The notes: a model not told the origin generated them from the letters alone. A DNA stretch of 47,103 nt from DASUFF01 sp036274695 (GCA_036274695.1 DASUFF010000047.1:1-47103); one strand, 5' to 3'. Numbered from the stretch's first letter, positions 34,575 through 43,745 are shown. Numbers and translations: made by a program.

Positions 34575-36184
34575 GGGACGTCGATCCTCCACTCCAGCGT
34601 GTCCATTCCGGTCGGATACACCTTCACGTTCGTGAACCTCTTTTGCAGAGCGACCAGGGCGGGGCTCGCGAACAGGAAGGTATAGGGCTGTTCCTCGTCG
34701 ACGAGCCGGTGGATCTCCCGGTTCATCGCCGCGCGTTTTTCGCGGTCGAACTCGGTCCGCCCGGCCTCGATGAGCGCGTCGACGCGCGCGCTTTTGAATC
34801 CCACGAAGTTCGACCCCTTCTCCGCCTGCGACGAATGCCAGACCTGATAGGGATCCTGGTCGAGGCCGAAAGTCCAGGACAGCGTGACGGCGTCGAAGTC
34901 GCGCTCGTCCAAGTTCTTGATGAAGACGGCCCACTCGATCCGCCGGATCTGCATGTCGATGCCCAGCTTCGACAGATCCTCCTTGAGGATGGTCGACAGC
35001 CGCTCCGCGAAGCGGCGCCCCGAAGGAATCAGGAACTCGAAGCGGAAGGGCTTGCCGTCCTTGTCGAGGATGCCGTCGCCGTCGCGGTCCTCCCAGCCGG
35101 CCTCCTTCAACAATTTCTTCGCGCCTTCCGGATCGTATCCGATCGGGGGCACGCTCTTGTCGTAATCCTTCCCCTGGAAATAGAACGGGCCCGTCACCAC
35201 CTCGCCCAGGCCGAAATTAAGCTTTTCGAGGATCTGGGCCCGGTTGACCAGCATGGTCATGGCCCGGCGCACGCGTTTGTCGGAGAAATAGACGCTCCGC
35301 ATGTTCCATCCGATGAAGCTGTAGCCCGGCGTGTAGAATTGGAACTTGTTGAACCGCTCCTTGAAGCTCGGCGTATCGGTCTGCCTCACCCACTGGATGG
35401 GCCGGAGCCCCGCGAAGTCGAGCTCGCCCTTCTTGAGGATCTGCAGGGCCACCGTATCCTCGGCGATCACCTCCATGCTGATCTTCTTGATGGCCGGCAC
35501 CTTCTCGGGCAGCTTCCCGATCGCCCAGTAATTCTCGTTCTTTTCCAGGACGATCTTGCGCCCCGTCTCCCAGGCCACGAATTTGTAAGGTCCGTTGCCG
35601 ACCGGCGCCCGGTTCTGGGAATGTTTGTTGAAATCCTCGCCGTTGTCGAACAGGTGTTTGGGAATGACGGGGATGCCCCCGCAAAATTCGAGCGCCAGGA
35701 AGTAAGGCTTCTTGTAGGTGAAGCGGACGGTCAGATCGTCCACCTTCTCCACTTTCTCGATGTCCTGGTAATACACGCGCAAGTGCGGGGCGTCGACCTT
35801 GGGGTCCATGATGCGCTCGTAGGAATAGACGACGTCGTCGGCCGTCACCGGCTTTCCGTCCTGCCATTGGATGCCAGGGCGCAGATGGAAGGTAAAATGG
35901 AGCTTGTCGGGGGAAACTTCCCACGACTCCGCCATCTTCGGCTTCCATTCCAGGGTTTCGTTGTCGCGTTCGATCAGCGAGTCGTAGATCAAAGACTCGA
36001 TCCGCGAGGCGTAGGCATCGGTGGAGGTGATGGGGTTCAAGATGTCCGGCTCCGCGCCCAGGTGCCAGACGAGGGTCTCCGGATCCTTCGGCGCCTTATA
36101 CTCGCAGGACGCGAGAACGGCGGCGAGAAGGACTGCCAGGAGGGGCAGGGTCGCCCTGCCCTTAATTCGCAAGTTCCGCTTCAT
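34571..36184 (-). CDS. oppA: Peptide-binding lipoprotein OppA/DppA
   Basis: A 537-aa family 5 solute-binding protein. A Sec lipoprotein signal with lipobox LASC (Cys27) anchors it to the membrane. It then has the family segments WHLGAEPDILNPITSTDAYA, FTFHLRPGIQWQDGKPVTADDVVYS and GPYKFVAWETGRKIVLEKNE, with the late Trp/Tyr-rich region typical of ligand binding. Its start overlaps the LolB-like gene by 23 bases, an unusual amount, but the signal peptide fits only this start. It feeds peptides to OppBCDF. Confidence 0.94.
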   Translation of the reverse strand: MKRNLRIKGRATLPLLAVLLAAVLASCEYKAPKDPETLVWHLGAEPDILNPITSTDAYASRIESLIYDSLIERDNETLEWKPKMAESWEVSPDKLHFTFHLRPGIQWQDGKPVTADDVVYSYERIMDPKVDAPHLRVYYQDIEKVEKVDDLTVRFTYKKPYFLALEFCGGIPVIPKHLFDNGEDFNKHSQNRAPVGNGPYKFVAWETGRKIVLEKNENYWAIGKLPEKVPAIKKISMEVIAEDTVALQILKKGELDFAGLRPIQWVRQTDTPSFKERFNKFQFYTPGYSFIGWNMRSVYFSDKRVRRAMTMLVNRAQILEKLNFGLGEVVTGPFYFQGKDYDKSVPPIGYDPEGAKKLLKEAGWEDRDGDGILDKDGKPFRFEFLIPSGRRFAERLSTILKEDLSKLGIDMQIRRIEWAVFIKNLDERDFDAVTLSWTFGLDQDPYQVWHSSQAEKGSNFVGFKSARVDALIEAGRTEFDREKRAAMNREIHRLVDEEQPYTFLFASPALVALQKRFTNVKVYPTGMDTLEWRIDVP

Positions 36185-36959
36185 CGGGAATCTTCAGTTC
36201 GAACGTTTTGTTTTCGACCTTTGGGTTGATCTCCAAATCCCGGTACTCCAGATCGATCTTGGCCTTGGTCCGGCTCTCCCCTTCCTTCCAAAGCCGCGCC
36301 GCCAACCGCGCGGGAAACGGGGGCCGGCCGCCTTCGCTCGCGTAGCCGTCGAAGGCCACCCGATAAACGGGCCGTCCCTCGGCGCTCAGCGCCGTATAGC
36401 TCTCCGGCACCAAGGCGCCCGCGCTGTCGACCACCTTCGCCTCCAGGCCGTCGGCCTTCACGACGTAGGCGCCCGGACCCGATTCGTAAACGCGGGGCGA
36501 ATCGCCGCCGGTTTTACCGCCCAACGGGATTTTTCCCAAAAGAATTCCGATCAAGGTCTCCGGCGACAATCCGATGCCGGCGTAACGCCCCAAGGTCTCG
36601 GCGTCCGCCTCGCCCGCGAAATAGCGGGACGCCGCGGGCCACAAGACGGTCAAACGGCCGCGGTTCAACGCCAACTGGGATTGGGCGACGCCGAAGTCGG
36701 TCAACGTATCGATACGCGCCCGGTCGGGGGCCTCCACCACGAAGGCGGCCTCGCCGCGGCCGCCGAAGATGCCGGCTCCGTAACGGACGGAGGCCAGGCC
36801 CTTCAGGGACCTTAACCCCCCGTTTCTCTCCCGCAGCGCGCTCAACACGCGCGCCTTCGTCGCCTCGGGAACCTCGGGACCGACGCGAACGGCCTTCGTG
36901 GGCCCGGCGCAGGCGGCCGTTACAAAGATCAGGCCGACGATGGCGATCCTCCGCATCAT
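36162..36959 (-). CDS. LolB-like / DUF4292-type outer-membrane lipoprotein
   Basis: A 265-aa lipoprotein. The ATG at 36959 overlaps the preceding TPR gene's TGA by four bases; the signal is MMRRIAIVGLIFVTAAC (Cys17). The mature part has the LolB-like start (LSALRERNGGLRSLKGLASVRY), a concave beta sheet pattern, and GEAAFVVEAPDRARIDTLTDFGV, which in LolB forms the lipid-acyl pocket. LolB receives lipoproteins from LolA at the outer membrane. The TPR-lolB order matches many proteobacteria, where ispE usually follows; here oppA follows instead. Assignment is by pattern, with sequence divergence typical of the family. Confidence 0.78.
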   Translation of the reverse strand: MMRRIAIVGLIFVTAACAGPTKAVRVGPEVPEATKARVLSALRERNGGLRSLKGLASVRYGAGIFGGRGEAAFVVEAPDRARIDTLTDFGVAQSQLALNRGRLTVLWPAASRYFAGEADAETLGRYAGIGLSPETLIGILLGKIPLGGKTGGDSPRVYESGPGAYVVKADGLEAKVVDSAGALVPESYTALSAEGRPVYRVAFDGYASEGGRPPFPARLAARLWKEGESRTKAKIDLEYRDLEINPKVENKTFELKIPDEAELAN

Positions 36960-38593
36960 GCGCCCATGTCCGTCAGTTTCTTCTTCACGCGCTCGAGGTC
37001 CTTGGCGGCCTCCGCGTCGCCCGACGCCGCCCTTTTCTGCAGGATCGCCACCGCCTCCCGGAAGTATCTGACGGCCTTCGGCCGGTCGTTCTTCTTCAGC
37101 CATACGTCTCCCATGTGCTCCGTGATCGTCGGCTCGTTCGGAACCAGGGCGTAGGCCCTTTGGATCTGGGCCAGGGCCTCGTCCCAATCCCCCCGCTGGT
37201 AATACGCCCAGCCTAAGCTGTCGGTGATGAACCCGTCGCCCGGCTTGAGCGCCACGGCCTGCTTGAGCAGGGAGAGGGCCTCGTCGAGACGGACGCCGCG
37301 GTCGGCGAAGGAGTAGCCCAGGTAATTGAGGGCGCCGGGATTTTTGGGGTTGAGCCGGAGCACCTCCCGCATGGCCGCCACCATGTCGTCGAAACGCCCG
37401 GCCTTGTCGTACATCACGCCCAGGTCGTACCAGAGCGTCTCCTTATCCGGACTTTTCTTCACGCCCGTCTTCAGGACCTCGATGGCGCGGTCGTAGTCCG
37501 GACGGTCCCGGTAGATCTCGGAGAGGTATTCGTAGAACGGGCCGACGCGGGGCTTTTTCCGGATCGCGTCCTCCATGATGCGGACGGCGCCCGCCTCGTC
37601 TTTCTGGCGGAGCTTGAGAAAGGCCAGGTGCAGGCGCGCGTCCTTGTAGAACTGGGAGGAAACGGCCACCTTCTCGAACTCGGCCGCGGCCTCGTCGTCC
37701 TTCTTCAGGTTCTCCTGGATGACGCCCATGTAATAGCCGAGCCGATCGTCGTCCGGATACGCCGCCTTCAGCTCTTGGAACTTCTCCACCGCTTTTTCGA
37801 ACTGCTTCTGCTCGTAATAAATGAGGGCGACCTTCAGCTTCAGATTGACGTCGTTGGGCGCGAGGGCCTCCAGGCGCGTGAAGGCCTCCAGCGCCCTCGC
37901 GTCGTCCTTGCGCGCCACGTACAGCTCCGCCAGGGCCGAGAGGGCCTTGGCGTTGGACGGGTCCATTTCGACCACGCGCTGATAGGCATTGATGGCTCGC
38001 GCGGGATCCTTGAGGAAGTTCTGGGCGATCCAGGCCTCGTAGAAGACGGGCAGGATGTTTTCGGGATCCTCCCGCTGCCAGGCGATCGATTGGGCGAGGG
38101 CGGGCCGGTACTGTTTCGCGGCGACGTGGGTCTCGATGAGCAGCGTGTTGGCGTCCTCGGAGGCCGGGTCCGCCGCCAGTGCCTTCTTATAGGACGCCGT
38201 AGCGCACGGGTGACGGTCTTGGGCTTGGCAGATCTTGCCCATGAGGATGTTGGCGTCCCGGTCGGCGGCGTCGATGCTTAAGGATTGTTGCACGTCCGTC
38301 TCGGCCTTGGGCAGGTCGCCCATGGCGGCTTCCAAAAACGCCTTCTTGTACCAGAGACGGGCGGCTCCGGGGTCCTTCCTCAGCGCTTCTTCGATATAGA
38401 CCAAGGCCTTGGCGGGATTGTTCTTGCGGATCTCGAGCTCGGATAACAGGTAGTTATAGGAGGGGTTGTGCCCCTTGCCGGGGTTCGGCGTCTTGGTCGT
38501 AACGCGGGACGTCGCGCAACCCGCCCCGCACAAAAGAAGGGCGACCAAGCCCCCCGTTACGAGGCGGCCAGTCCCCACAAATCGGTTCCCCAC
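36956..38593 (-). CDS. TPR-repeat lipoprotein
   Basis: A 545-aa protein starting at GTG with a lipoprotein-like signal (RLVTGGLVALLLCGAGC, Cys26). It has about twelve TPR units from residue 45 to the end, with typical A-x-Y / P-centred spacing such as NPGALNYLGYSFADRGVRLD and GDGFITDSLGWAYYQRGDWD. TPR lipoproteins tend to scaffold envelope assembly, here perhaps with the LolB-like protein that follows. The translation start sits about 65 bases from the divergent sigma54-controlled lipoprotein. Confidence 0.88.
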   Translation of the reverse strand: MGNRFVGTGRLVTGGLVALLLCGAGCATSRVTTKTPNPGKGHNPSYNYLLSELEIRKNNPAKALVYIEEALRKDPGAARLWYKKAFLEAAMGDLPKAETDVQQSLSIDAADRDANILMGKICQAQDRHPCATASYKKALAADPASEDANTLLIETHVAAKQYRPALAQSIAWQREDPENILPVFYEAWIAQNFLKDPARAINAYQRVVEMDPSNAKALSALAELYVARKDDARALEAFTRLEALAPNDVNLKLKVALIYYEQKQFEKAVEKFQELKAAYPDDDRLGYYMGVIQENLKKDDEAAAEFEKVAVSSQFYKDARLHLAFLKLRQKDEAGAVRIMEDAIRKKPRVGPFYEYLSEIYRDRPDYDRAIEVLKTGVKKSPDKETLWYDLGVMYDKAGRFDDMVAAMREVLRLNPKNPGALNYLGYSFADRGVRLDEALSLLKQAVALKPGDGFITDSLGWAYYQRGDWDEALAQIQRAYALVPNEPTITEHMGDVWLKKNDRPKAVRYFREAVAILQKRAASGDAEAAKDLERVKKKLTDMGA

Positions 38594-38629
38594 AAGGCCA
38601 AACTAATCGGAATCACACAGAAAGACAAT

Positions 38630-38645
38630 TGGCATCCTCGTTGCA
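38630..38645 (+). promoter_or_regulatory. Sigma54 (-24/-12) promoter for 38660-39799
   Basis: The plus strand reads TGGCATCCTCGTTGCA: TGGCAT, five bases, TTGCA. The predicted start of transcription is about 38656, 4 bases before the ATG. TTGTAC sites are absent upstream. A 9-base direct repeat TCCCCACAA (38572-38580 and 38587-38595) is a weak candidate for the activator site. Confidence 0.85.
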
Positions 38646-38659
38646 CTTTTGGCCCTCAC

Positions 38660-39799
38660 ATGAAAAAAATCCATACCTTGGCCCTCCTGACCTTAGTCTT
38701 GGCCTCGACCTCCGCCGGCTGCGGCTTCCTGAAGGGCGGATCCGGCAACAAACCCGCGGTCGCCGCCGTCGAACCCGCCGAAGAGAACGCGGGCGCTACG
38801 GTGACGGTGACGCTGGAGAACTTCAACGACAAGCGCGACATCCTCTTATTCGGCGGCGTCCCGGTCCGAGTGACCGATCCCGCGGCCGTGGTTTCCGATC
38901 CCTCGTCCTCGAACACCGCGGCCTTCGCCGATAAGCGCGGCTCGAAGGAAACTCCCGATTTAACGGCTTATGCGGTCCAGGCCACCGTCACCCGTACGGT
39001 GACCGTGCCCAACTTGGACGGCGGCCCCGTGGCCCTGACCGTCCGCCGCGGCGATTACGAATCCGATTCCGTGACGTTCACCATCCTGTCGTCCAACTCG
39101 CTTCCCAAAGACGACGCCGCCTCGGCCGCCGAGGGCGACGCGGTCGCCGACACTGGAGACACCGGAGACGACATCGCCCCGACCGATCCGGGCGCCGGAG
39201 CCACGGGCGACGGCGACGATCAAGGCTCCGACATGGGCGACGCCGGCAACCCGCCCGCCGGCGAAGAGACGCCTCCGGCCGAAACGCCCCCGCCGCACGC
39301 AGCCTACGCGGCACTCTCGCAGGGTGCTTCCAGCTTCGGCCTTAACTACATCCGGTTGAACTGGAGCGTGGCCTACGTCGATTCCGCCTTCATCCGCATC
39401 CCTGTGAATTACTACTATGCCGACGTCATCTCCTTCGGTCAGTTCCACGGTTCCTCCGCCGGCCCCTTCCCCTTTGGTGCCTCGGACAACGAGGGCGGAT
39501 TGCTGGAGAAGCTGGCGAGCTCGCTTTTGGACGACGATCACGGCAGCCTGCCCTTCAACTACTGCTCGGTGCCGATGCTCGGCCGCACGAACACGCCGCA
39601 CCCCTGCTATACGTCGAACCCGAACGCGACGCACTTCAACTACGTCGATATTATGATCCCGCTGGCCTCCGGCGAGAAGGCCAAGGCCGGCACGTGGAAG
39701 TTCCGCCTGCCCGCCCGGGCGAACGTCTTCACGGTCTTCTACCGCGACTGGTCGAAGAACGTTCATCATCAAGATCTGAAGATCTCGAACCCCTTCTAA
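38660..39799 (+). CDS. Lipoprotein with TIG-like N-domain and acidic linker, sigma54-controlled
   Basis: A 379-aa lipoprotein. The ATG at 38660 gives signal MKKIHTLALLTLVLASTSAG with Cys21. Residues about 30-150 resemble an immunoglobulin-like TIG/IPT domain (AVEPAEENAGATVTVTLENF...VPNLDGGPVALTVRRGDYES). An Asp/Gly/Pro-rich linker (about 155-210) leads to a C-terminal domain rich in Tyr and aromatic residues (YIRLNWSVAYVDSAFIRIPV; YADVISFGQFHG). No catalytic motif is seen. A surface role (adhesin or receptor) is plausible. It is followed 29 bases later by the transglycosylase gene on the same strand. Confidence 0.8.
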   Translation: MKKIHTLALLTLVLASTSAGCGFLKGGSGNKPAVAAVEPAEENAGATVTVTLENFNDKRDILLFGGVPVRVTDPAAVVSDPSSSNTAAFADKRGSKETPDLTAYAVQATVTRTVTVPNLDGGPVALTVRRGDYESDSVTFTILSSNSLPKDDAASAAEGDAVADTGDTGDDIAPTDPGAGATGDGDDQGSDMGDAGNPPAGEETPPAETPPPHAAYAALSQGASSFGLNYIRLNWSVAYVDSAFIRIPVNYYYADVISFGQFHGSSAGPFPFGASDNEGGLLEKLASSLLDDDHGSLPFNYCSVPMLGRTNTPHPCYTSNPNATHFNYVDIMIPLASGEKAKAGTWKFRLPARANVFTVFYRDWSKNVHHQDLKISNPF

Positions 39800-39828
39800 G
39801 ACGCCCCCGTTTGCGCTAAGAGTCCCGG

Positions 39829-41244
39829 ATGATCCGCCGGGTCTTGAAACGCGCGCTGAAACTGGGCCTCACCCTCTATCTGGGAGTCAAGCTCGTCTCG
39901 ATCGGCGCCGTCGTCTGGTTCTGGTACGCCACGCCCGATCCGTCCGCCTTGAAGACCGCCGATCCCCAGACAACGAGCTTCATCCAGCATCGCTGCGCCG
40001 CCGGCGAGCCAGGCTGCACCCTCGTTTGGACGCCGCTGTCGAAGATGTCGCCCTTCGTGCCCCAGGCGGTGGTGCTGGCGGAGGACATCCGCTTCTTCCG
40101 CCACCGGGGCCTGGACTTCCACAGCCTGTGGGCGGCCTTAAGGCTCAATTGGAGGAGCGGCAAGGTCGTCTGGGGCGGGAGCACCTTGACCCAGCAATTG
40201 GCCAAAAACCTGTATCTGGGCTCGGAGAAGACCGTCGGGCGGAAGCTCCGGGAAATCGCCGTCACGTTGAAGCTCGAGCGGAAGCTGCCGAAGGAAAGAA
40301 TCTTGGAGCTCTATCTCAACGTCGCCCAGTGGGGCCCGAACCTTTACGGCGTCACGAACGCCGCGCAGCACTTTTTCGGCAAGACGCCGGCAGAGCTGGG
40401 ACCGCTGGAGGCGAGCTACTTGGCCTCCATCCTGCCCAACCCCGAGCACGCCGACGAACCGGCCTGGAAGGAAAAATTCGCCAACGTGGGCGCGAGACTC
40501 TTCGACGCCCTGCTGCAATCGTACCTGCCGCCCTTCCGCGTCACGGCGCGGGACGTCTTGGAGAACTGCCCCGATCTGCTGGACGCCGAGGCGGTCCGCG
40601 AAAACGATTACATCGTCGCCAAGATTTTCAGCAGTTTCTCCAACGACATCCTCTCCGGACGCGCCGCCCTGGTGTCCTCGAAAGACCTGTCGGAGCTCTT
40701 AAACGCCGAGGAAAACGCCTTCGTCGGAGACTTGTGGGAGAAGGTTCGGAAGCTGCGTCCCGTTCATGCAGTCGCCTGCCGCCGGGAGGACAAGGCGCCG
40801 GAGGACGCATTCGCCGCCATCGTTCAACCTTCGGCCCTCTACGGCCAGAGGACTTATTTCATTCCCAAGGCCGCGGAGAACGGCGTCGCCTCCGTCTTGA
40901 ACGGCTCGCGACAGGCCGGCCGTTCGCTCATCGTCACGTCGGCCTACCGCGCCGGCGGCTATCAGACCTACCTCTTCCTGGCCACGCTCCGCCAAAACGG
41001 CTACTGCCTCTCGCGGACGGCGCGCGAGGTGGCCCTGCCGGAGGAGAGCGAGCATTCCTGCCTGGACACTCCGGCCGTCGACTTCGGCACGGTTTCCGAA
41101 GACGGGCCGTTCGAGAAGACGAAGGCCTTCGCCGACCTCTCCGCCCGCGCGCCCGACGCCGGTTTCCTCATGTCCTATCCGGAAGGAAACGCCGCCGGCA
41201 TCCTCTACGAGCCCTGGCATTGGAAGTGGACCGGTAAGAATTAA
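39829..41244 (+). CDS. Transglycosylase (GT51) fused to a VanY-like D,D-carboxypeptidase domain
   Basis: A 471-aa inner-membrane protein with one N-terminal helix (residues about 12-35). The first half is a GT51 monofunctional transglycosylase (MtgA-like): catalytic EDIRFFRHRGLD (Glu85), GGSTLTQQLAKNL (116-128), then KLERKLPKERILELYLN and FFGKTP. It polymerises lipid II glycan. After a linker, the C-terminal region (about 360-471) has LAS/M15B peptidase features: SAYRAGGYQ (371-379), SEH...AVD (His409, Asp418) and EPWHWKW (His464), the expected zinc ligands. The His-to-Asp spacing is two residues longer than usual in VanY, so the site may be altered. This fusion would pair glycan synthesis with peptide trimming. 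It is convergent with tlyA (4-base overlap). Confidence 0.86.
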   Translation: MIRRVLKRALKLGLTLYLGVKLVSIGAVVWFWYATPDPSALKTADPQTTSFIQHRCAAGEPGCTLVWTPLSKMSPFVPQAVVLAEDIRFFRHRGLDFHSLWAALRLNWRSGKVVWGGSTLTQQLAKNLYLGSEKTVGRKLREIAVTLKLERKLPKERILELYLNVAQWGPNLYGVTNAAQHFFGKTPAELGPLEASYLASILPNPEHADEPAWKEKFANVGARLFDALLQSYLPPFRVTARDVLENCPDLLDAEAVRENDYIVAKIFSSFSNDILSGRAALVSSKDLSELLNAEENAFVGDLWEKVRKLRPVHAVACRREDKAPEDAFAAIVQPSALYGQRTYFIPKAAENGVASVLNGSRQAGRSLIVTSAYRAGGYQTYLFLATLRQNGYCLSRTAREVALPEESEHSCLDTPAVDFGTVSEDGPFEKTKAFADLSARAPDAGFLMSYPEGNAAGILYEPWHWKWTGKN

Positions 41245-41966
41245 GGGAGCGACAAGAAAATCAGGCACTCGCGGTTGCCCTTCGCCCCTTCGATCGGCGA
41301 CCAGGCGCGGCCCTTGGGTTCGAAACCAAGCGCCCGCGCCGCCTCTTCGGCGTCCGCGACGGCCTTCTCGCGCAGCTCGTCCGACCGGACGACGCCCTTC
41401 TTCACGTGCTTCGGACCCAATTCAAACTGCGGCTTGACCAGGGCGATCACCCGGCCGCCGGCTTTGAGAAACATTTTTACGTTGGGCAGGACCTTCGAGA
41501 GCGAGATGAAGGAGACGTCGATGACGGTTAAGTCGATCTCTTCCGGAATCAAAGCCGGATCGATGTGCCGGAAGTTGGTCTTCTCGATCATGACCACGCG
41601 AGGGTCTTCACGTAGCCTCATGTGCAACTGCCCGTAACCGACGTCGACGGCGTAAACCTTCTTGGCGCCGCGCTGGAGGAGGCAGTCGGTGAAACCGCCG
41701 GTGGAGGCGCCGATGTCGAGACACACGAAACCTTCGGGCTCGACGCCGAATTCCTTCAGAGCGTGATCGAGCTTCAACCCGCCGCGCCCGACGAAGGGGA
41801 GTTTTTCCTTCACTTCGATGATTTCGTCTTCGGGCAGGAGTTGCCCGGCTTTTTCAATGCGTCCCTTGGAGGAAAAGACCTGTCCGGCCAAAAGAAGCGC
41901 CTGGGCCTCGTTGCGGGAGCCGGCCAAGCCCCGTTCCACCAAGAGGAGATCCGCCCTTTTTTTCAT
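41241..41966 (-). CDS. tlyA: TlyA-type rRNA 2'-O-methyltransferase
   Basis: A 241-aa protein with an N-terminal S4 RNA-binding domain (KKRADLLLVERGLAGSRNEA) and a FtsJ-like methyltransferase domain: SAM loop CLDIGASTGGFTDCLLQ, DVSFISLSKVLP, and the catalytic-type Lys in ALVKPQFELG. TlyA methylates 16S and/or 23S rRNA and affects capreomycin sensitivity in mycobacteria. It often lies near xseA-xseB-ispA-dxs in relatives; here it is some 3.5 kb away with unknown genes and a RuBisCO-like gene between. Confidence 0.94.
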   Translation of the reverse strand: MKKRADLLLVERGLAGSRNEAQALLLAGQVFSSKGRIEKAGQLLPEDEIIEVKEKLPFVGRGGLKLDHALKEFGVEPEGFVCLDIGASTGGFTDCLLQRGAKKVYAVDVGYGQLHMRLREDPRVVMIEKTNFRHIDPALIPEEIDLTVIDVSFISLSKVLPNVKMFLKAGGRVIALVKPQFELGPKHVKKGVVRSDELREKAVADAEEAARALGFEPKGRAWSPIEGAKGNRECLIFLSLP

Positions 41967-42020
41967 TAGGGGAAACTACGTTAAGAACGGAGCCTTTTGA
42001 AAGTCCGAACGAGGCGGCGA

Positions 42021-42959
42021 TTACGCTTGGCCCCTTATCGTGGAACGGGTCGGTGGGACCGGCCGGGTGAGCGCGGCGAACCGCTTCAAAAGCGGGAGCG
42101 ACTTCCCCTCGCGCAGCTCCCGGGTCTGCCTTGCCGTGGCGGCCGCCAAGGTTCCGGTCCCTTGCGACAAATGAGCCTCAAGAACACCGAGAACGATGTC
42201 GATGCCCAGAAAAACGGCGGCGATCTTTCGAAATCCCACGTCGTCGATCAACTGCATCTTCTCGCCTTTCAAGGCCCCGGCGACGAGGTTCGCGTCCGTA
42301 CCGGCTCGGATCTTCGGCGCGATCCACTCATAAATCCCCTCCATCACCCCCAGGAACCCCTTGCTCAAGGCGAACCACTCCAGGCCTTCTTCCATGACGA
42401 GGGTTCCCGCCCCCGCCTGCTCCCCGAGCCGCCGATAGACCATGAGGCAACCGAACAGGAGGTGGTAACAGGGCAGGACGGTATCCAGGACGTCGACGAC
42501 GGAGTCTTCGGGCGGCGAAAGTCGGCTCGACTCCTTGAATTGAAGGGCCGCCGTCTGGATCTGCCGCAGTCCTCGGGGAACCTCGACCCGGTTGGGGCCC
42601 AGAATCACGATCCGATCCTGCGGGGCCAGGCGCCTCAACAGCTCCGGCGGGCAATTTTCTCCGGAAAACCGTCCGAGAAGCCGCATCAAGGGCCTGATCG
42701 ACCGACGATCCTCATCGAGGGCCTCACAATAAGAACTCGAGACCGCCATCCTCATCAGGCGGTCCGAAGGGTTTCTGTCCTCCGGAAAACCGCACCGGTC
42801 CAGGATTTCCCGGTGGCCCGGAAGAGACTCGATGGCCCTCAGGGCCGGGGCGGCGGCCTCCGTGCCCCGCAGCAACGAGACCGATTCATTGAGATAAAGA
42901 TAATGGGCCGTTCCGATCCCAGGCACGTTGGCCGCAATCTGAGCCAGCTGTAAATTCAT
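42021..42959 (-). CDS. Unknown helical protein
   Basis: A 312-aa protein with no signal peptide or membrane helix. It is helical, with a Cys-containing segment (DTVLPCYHLLFGCLMVYRRL) and a later one (KGFLGVMEGIYEWIAPKIRA), and a basic C-terminus. No family is recognised. It is 42 bases downstream of 43002-43745 on the same strand and may be cotranscribed. The start at 42959 has no clear Shine-Dalgarno. Only the reading frame, amino-acid mix and neighbours support it as a gene. Confidence 0.65.
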   Translation of the reverse strand: MNLQLAQIAANVPGIGTAHYLYLNESVSLLRGTEAAAPALRAIESLPGHREILDRCGFPEDRNPSDRLMRMAVSSSYCEALDEDRRSIRPLMRLLGRFSGENCPPELLRRLAPQDRIVILGPNRVEVPRGLRQIQTAALQFKESSRLSPPEDSVVDVLDTVLPCYHLLFGCLMVYRRLGEQAGAGTLVMEEGLEWFALSKGFLGVMEGIYEWIAPKIRAGTDANLVAGALKGEKMQLIDDVGFRKIAAVFLGIDIVLGVLEAHLSQGTGTLAAATARQTRELREGKSLPLLKRFAALTRPVPPTRSTIRGQA

Positions 42960-43001
42960 GCCGCCACGTTCGGCGCAAAGGCGAAGTTGGTTGCCATTTT
43001 T

Positions 43002-43745
43002 TCAGACGAGATGGGACCGGAGGGCGGCCAGCAATCCGAGGAAGCCTTGAGCGAAGTCGGCTTTGTTTTGATCGAACATCTGATCGTCGGTGAGCATGAC
43101 CTCAAGATCCCTTTCCGTCTCGCCGATCCAGTTGAGCCAGCCGATGCTGTCCAGCCCCCACCAGGCGGCCTTGATCGCCTCCAGGCTGAACGGCCCGTCC
43201 TCGATCGGACGGCCGCCGGCTTTTAAAAGCCGCGACAGCATGGCGGCGGCGATCGCCCGGTCGACGGGGTCGTTCACGCCCAGAGGAGCGAGGTCCGGAA
43301 GCGCCGGATAGACGCTTCGAGGTTCCAAGAGCACCCGCAAACCCTGCAGCAGGGTTCGGTCCGGCGTCCGATGGGCGGTCATCAAGGCGTCCTGATAACG
43401 CATCGTCTCTTCCGCGCTCAGGTAAAGGCCGATGGCGACGTCCTTCAGCATCAACCACCCGGTTTCCAAAAGCGGCAATTCTCCGGAAACGGCGACCCGA
43501 TGAAAATGAGGCTTGCGCCCCAGGGCCTCGAAGACGGCCGCTCCCGGGATTTTTCCGGGCAGCTTCAATGCGCCCGACAAGGCCTGCGAGGCCCGGAGGG
43601 CGTCGCCCGCCGTCACATAGTGGCCAATCTGTTCTGGGGAAACGCCGTCGCTGAAACGGACGGGACCGCTCGTCAATTGCTCTTGAGAACGGACCATGCC
43701 CGCCGCGAAGACCTGTGTGATGCCCTGAAGCGATAGTTGGATCAT
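43002..43745 (-). CDS. Unknown protein, helical
   Basis: A 247-aa protein if started at the ATG at 43745; a longer frame to 43844 is less likely because its extra residues look like non-coding sequence. It has the segments MVRSQEQLTSGPVRFSDG, ALRASQALSGALKLPGK and WWGLDSIGWLNWIGE. It resembles the following gene in being helical and without targeting signals, but no alignment is convincing. No family is recognised. It lies 67 bases after the RuBisCO-like gene stop on the same strand, so cotranscription is possible. Confidence 0.62.
   Translation of the reverse strand: MIQLSLQGITQVFAAGMVRSQEQLTSGPVRFSDGVSPEQIGHYVTAGDALRASQALSGALKLPGKIPGAAVFEALGRKPHFHRVAVSGELPLLETGWLMLKDVAIGLYLSAEETMRYQDALMTAHRTPDRTLLQGLRVLLEPRSVYPALPDLAPLGVNDPVDRAIAAAMLSRLLKAGGRPIEDGPFSLEAIKAAWWGLDSIGWLNWIGETERDLEVMLTDDQMFDQNKADFAQGFLGLLAALRSHLV

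Noticed and set aside
34643..36229. 528-codon open frame on the plus strand opposite oppA
   Set aside because: oppA is unmistakable; the antisense frame has no domain or ribosome-binding site.
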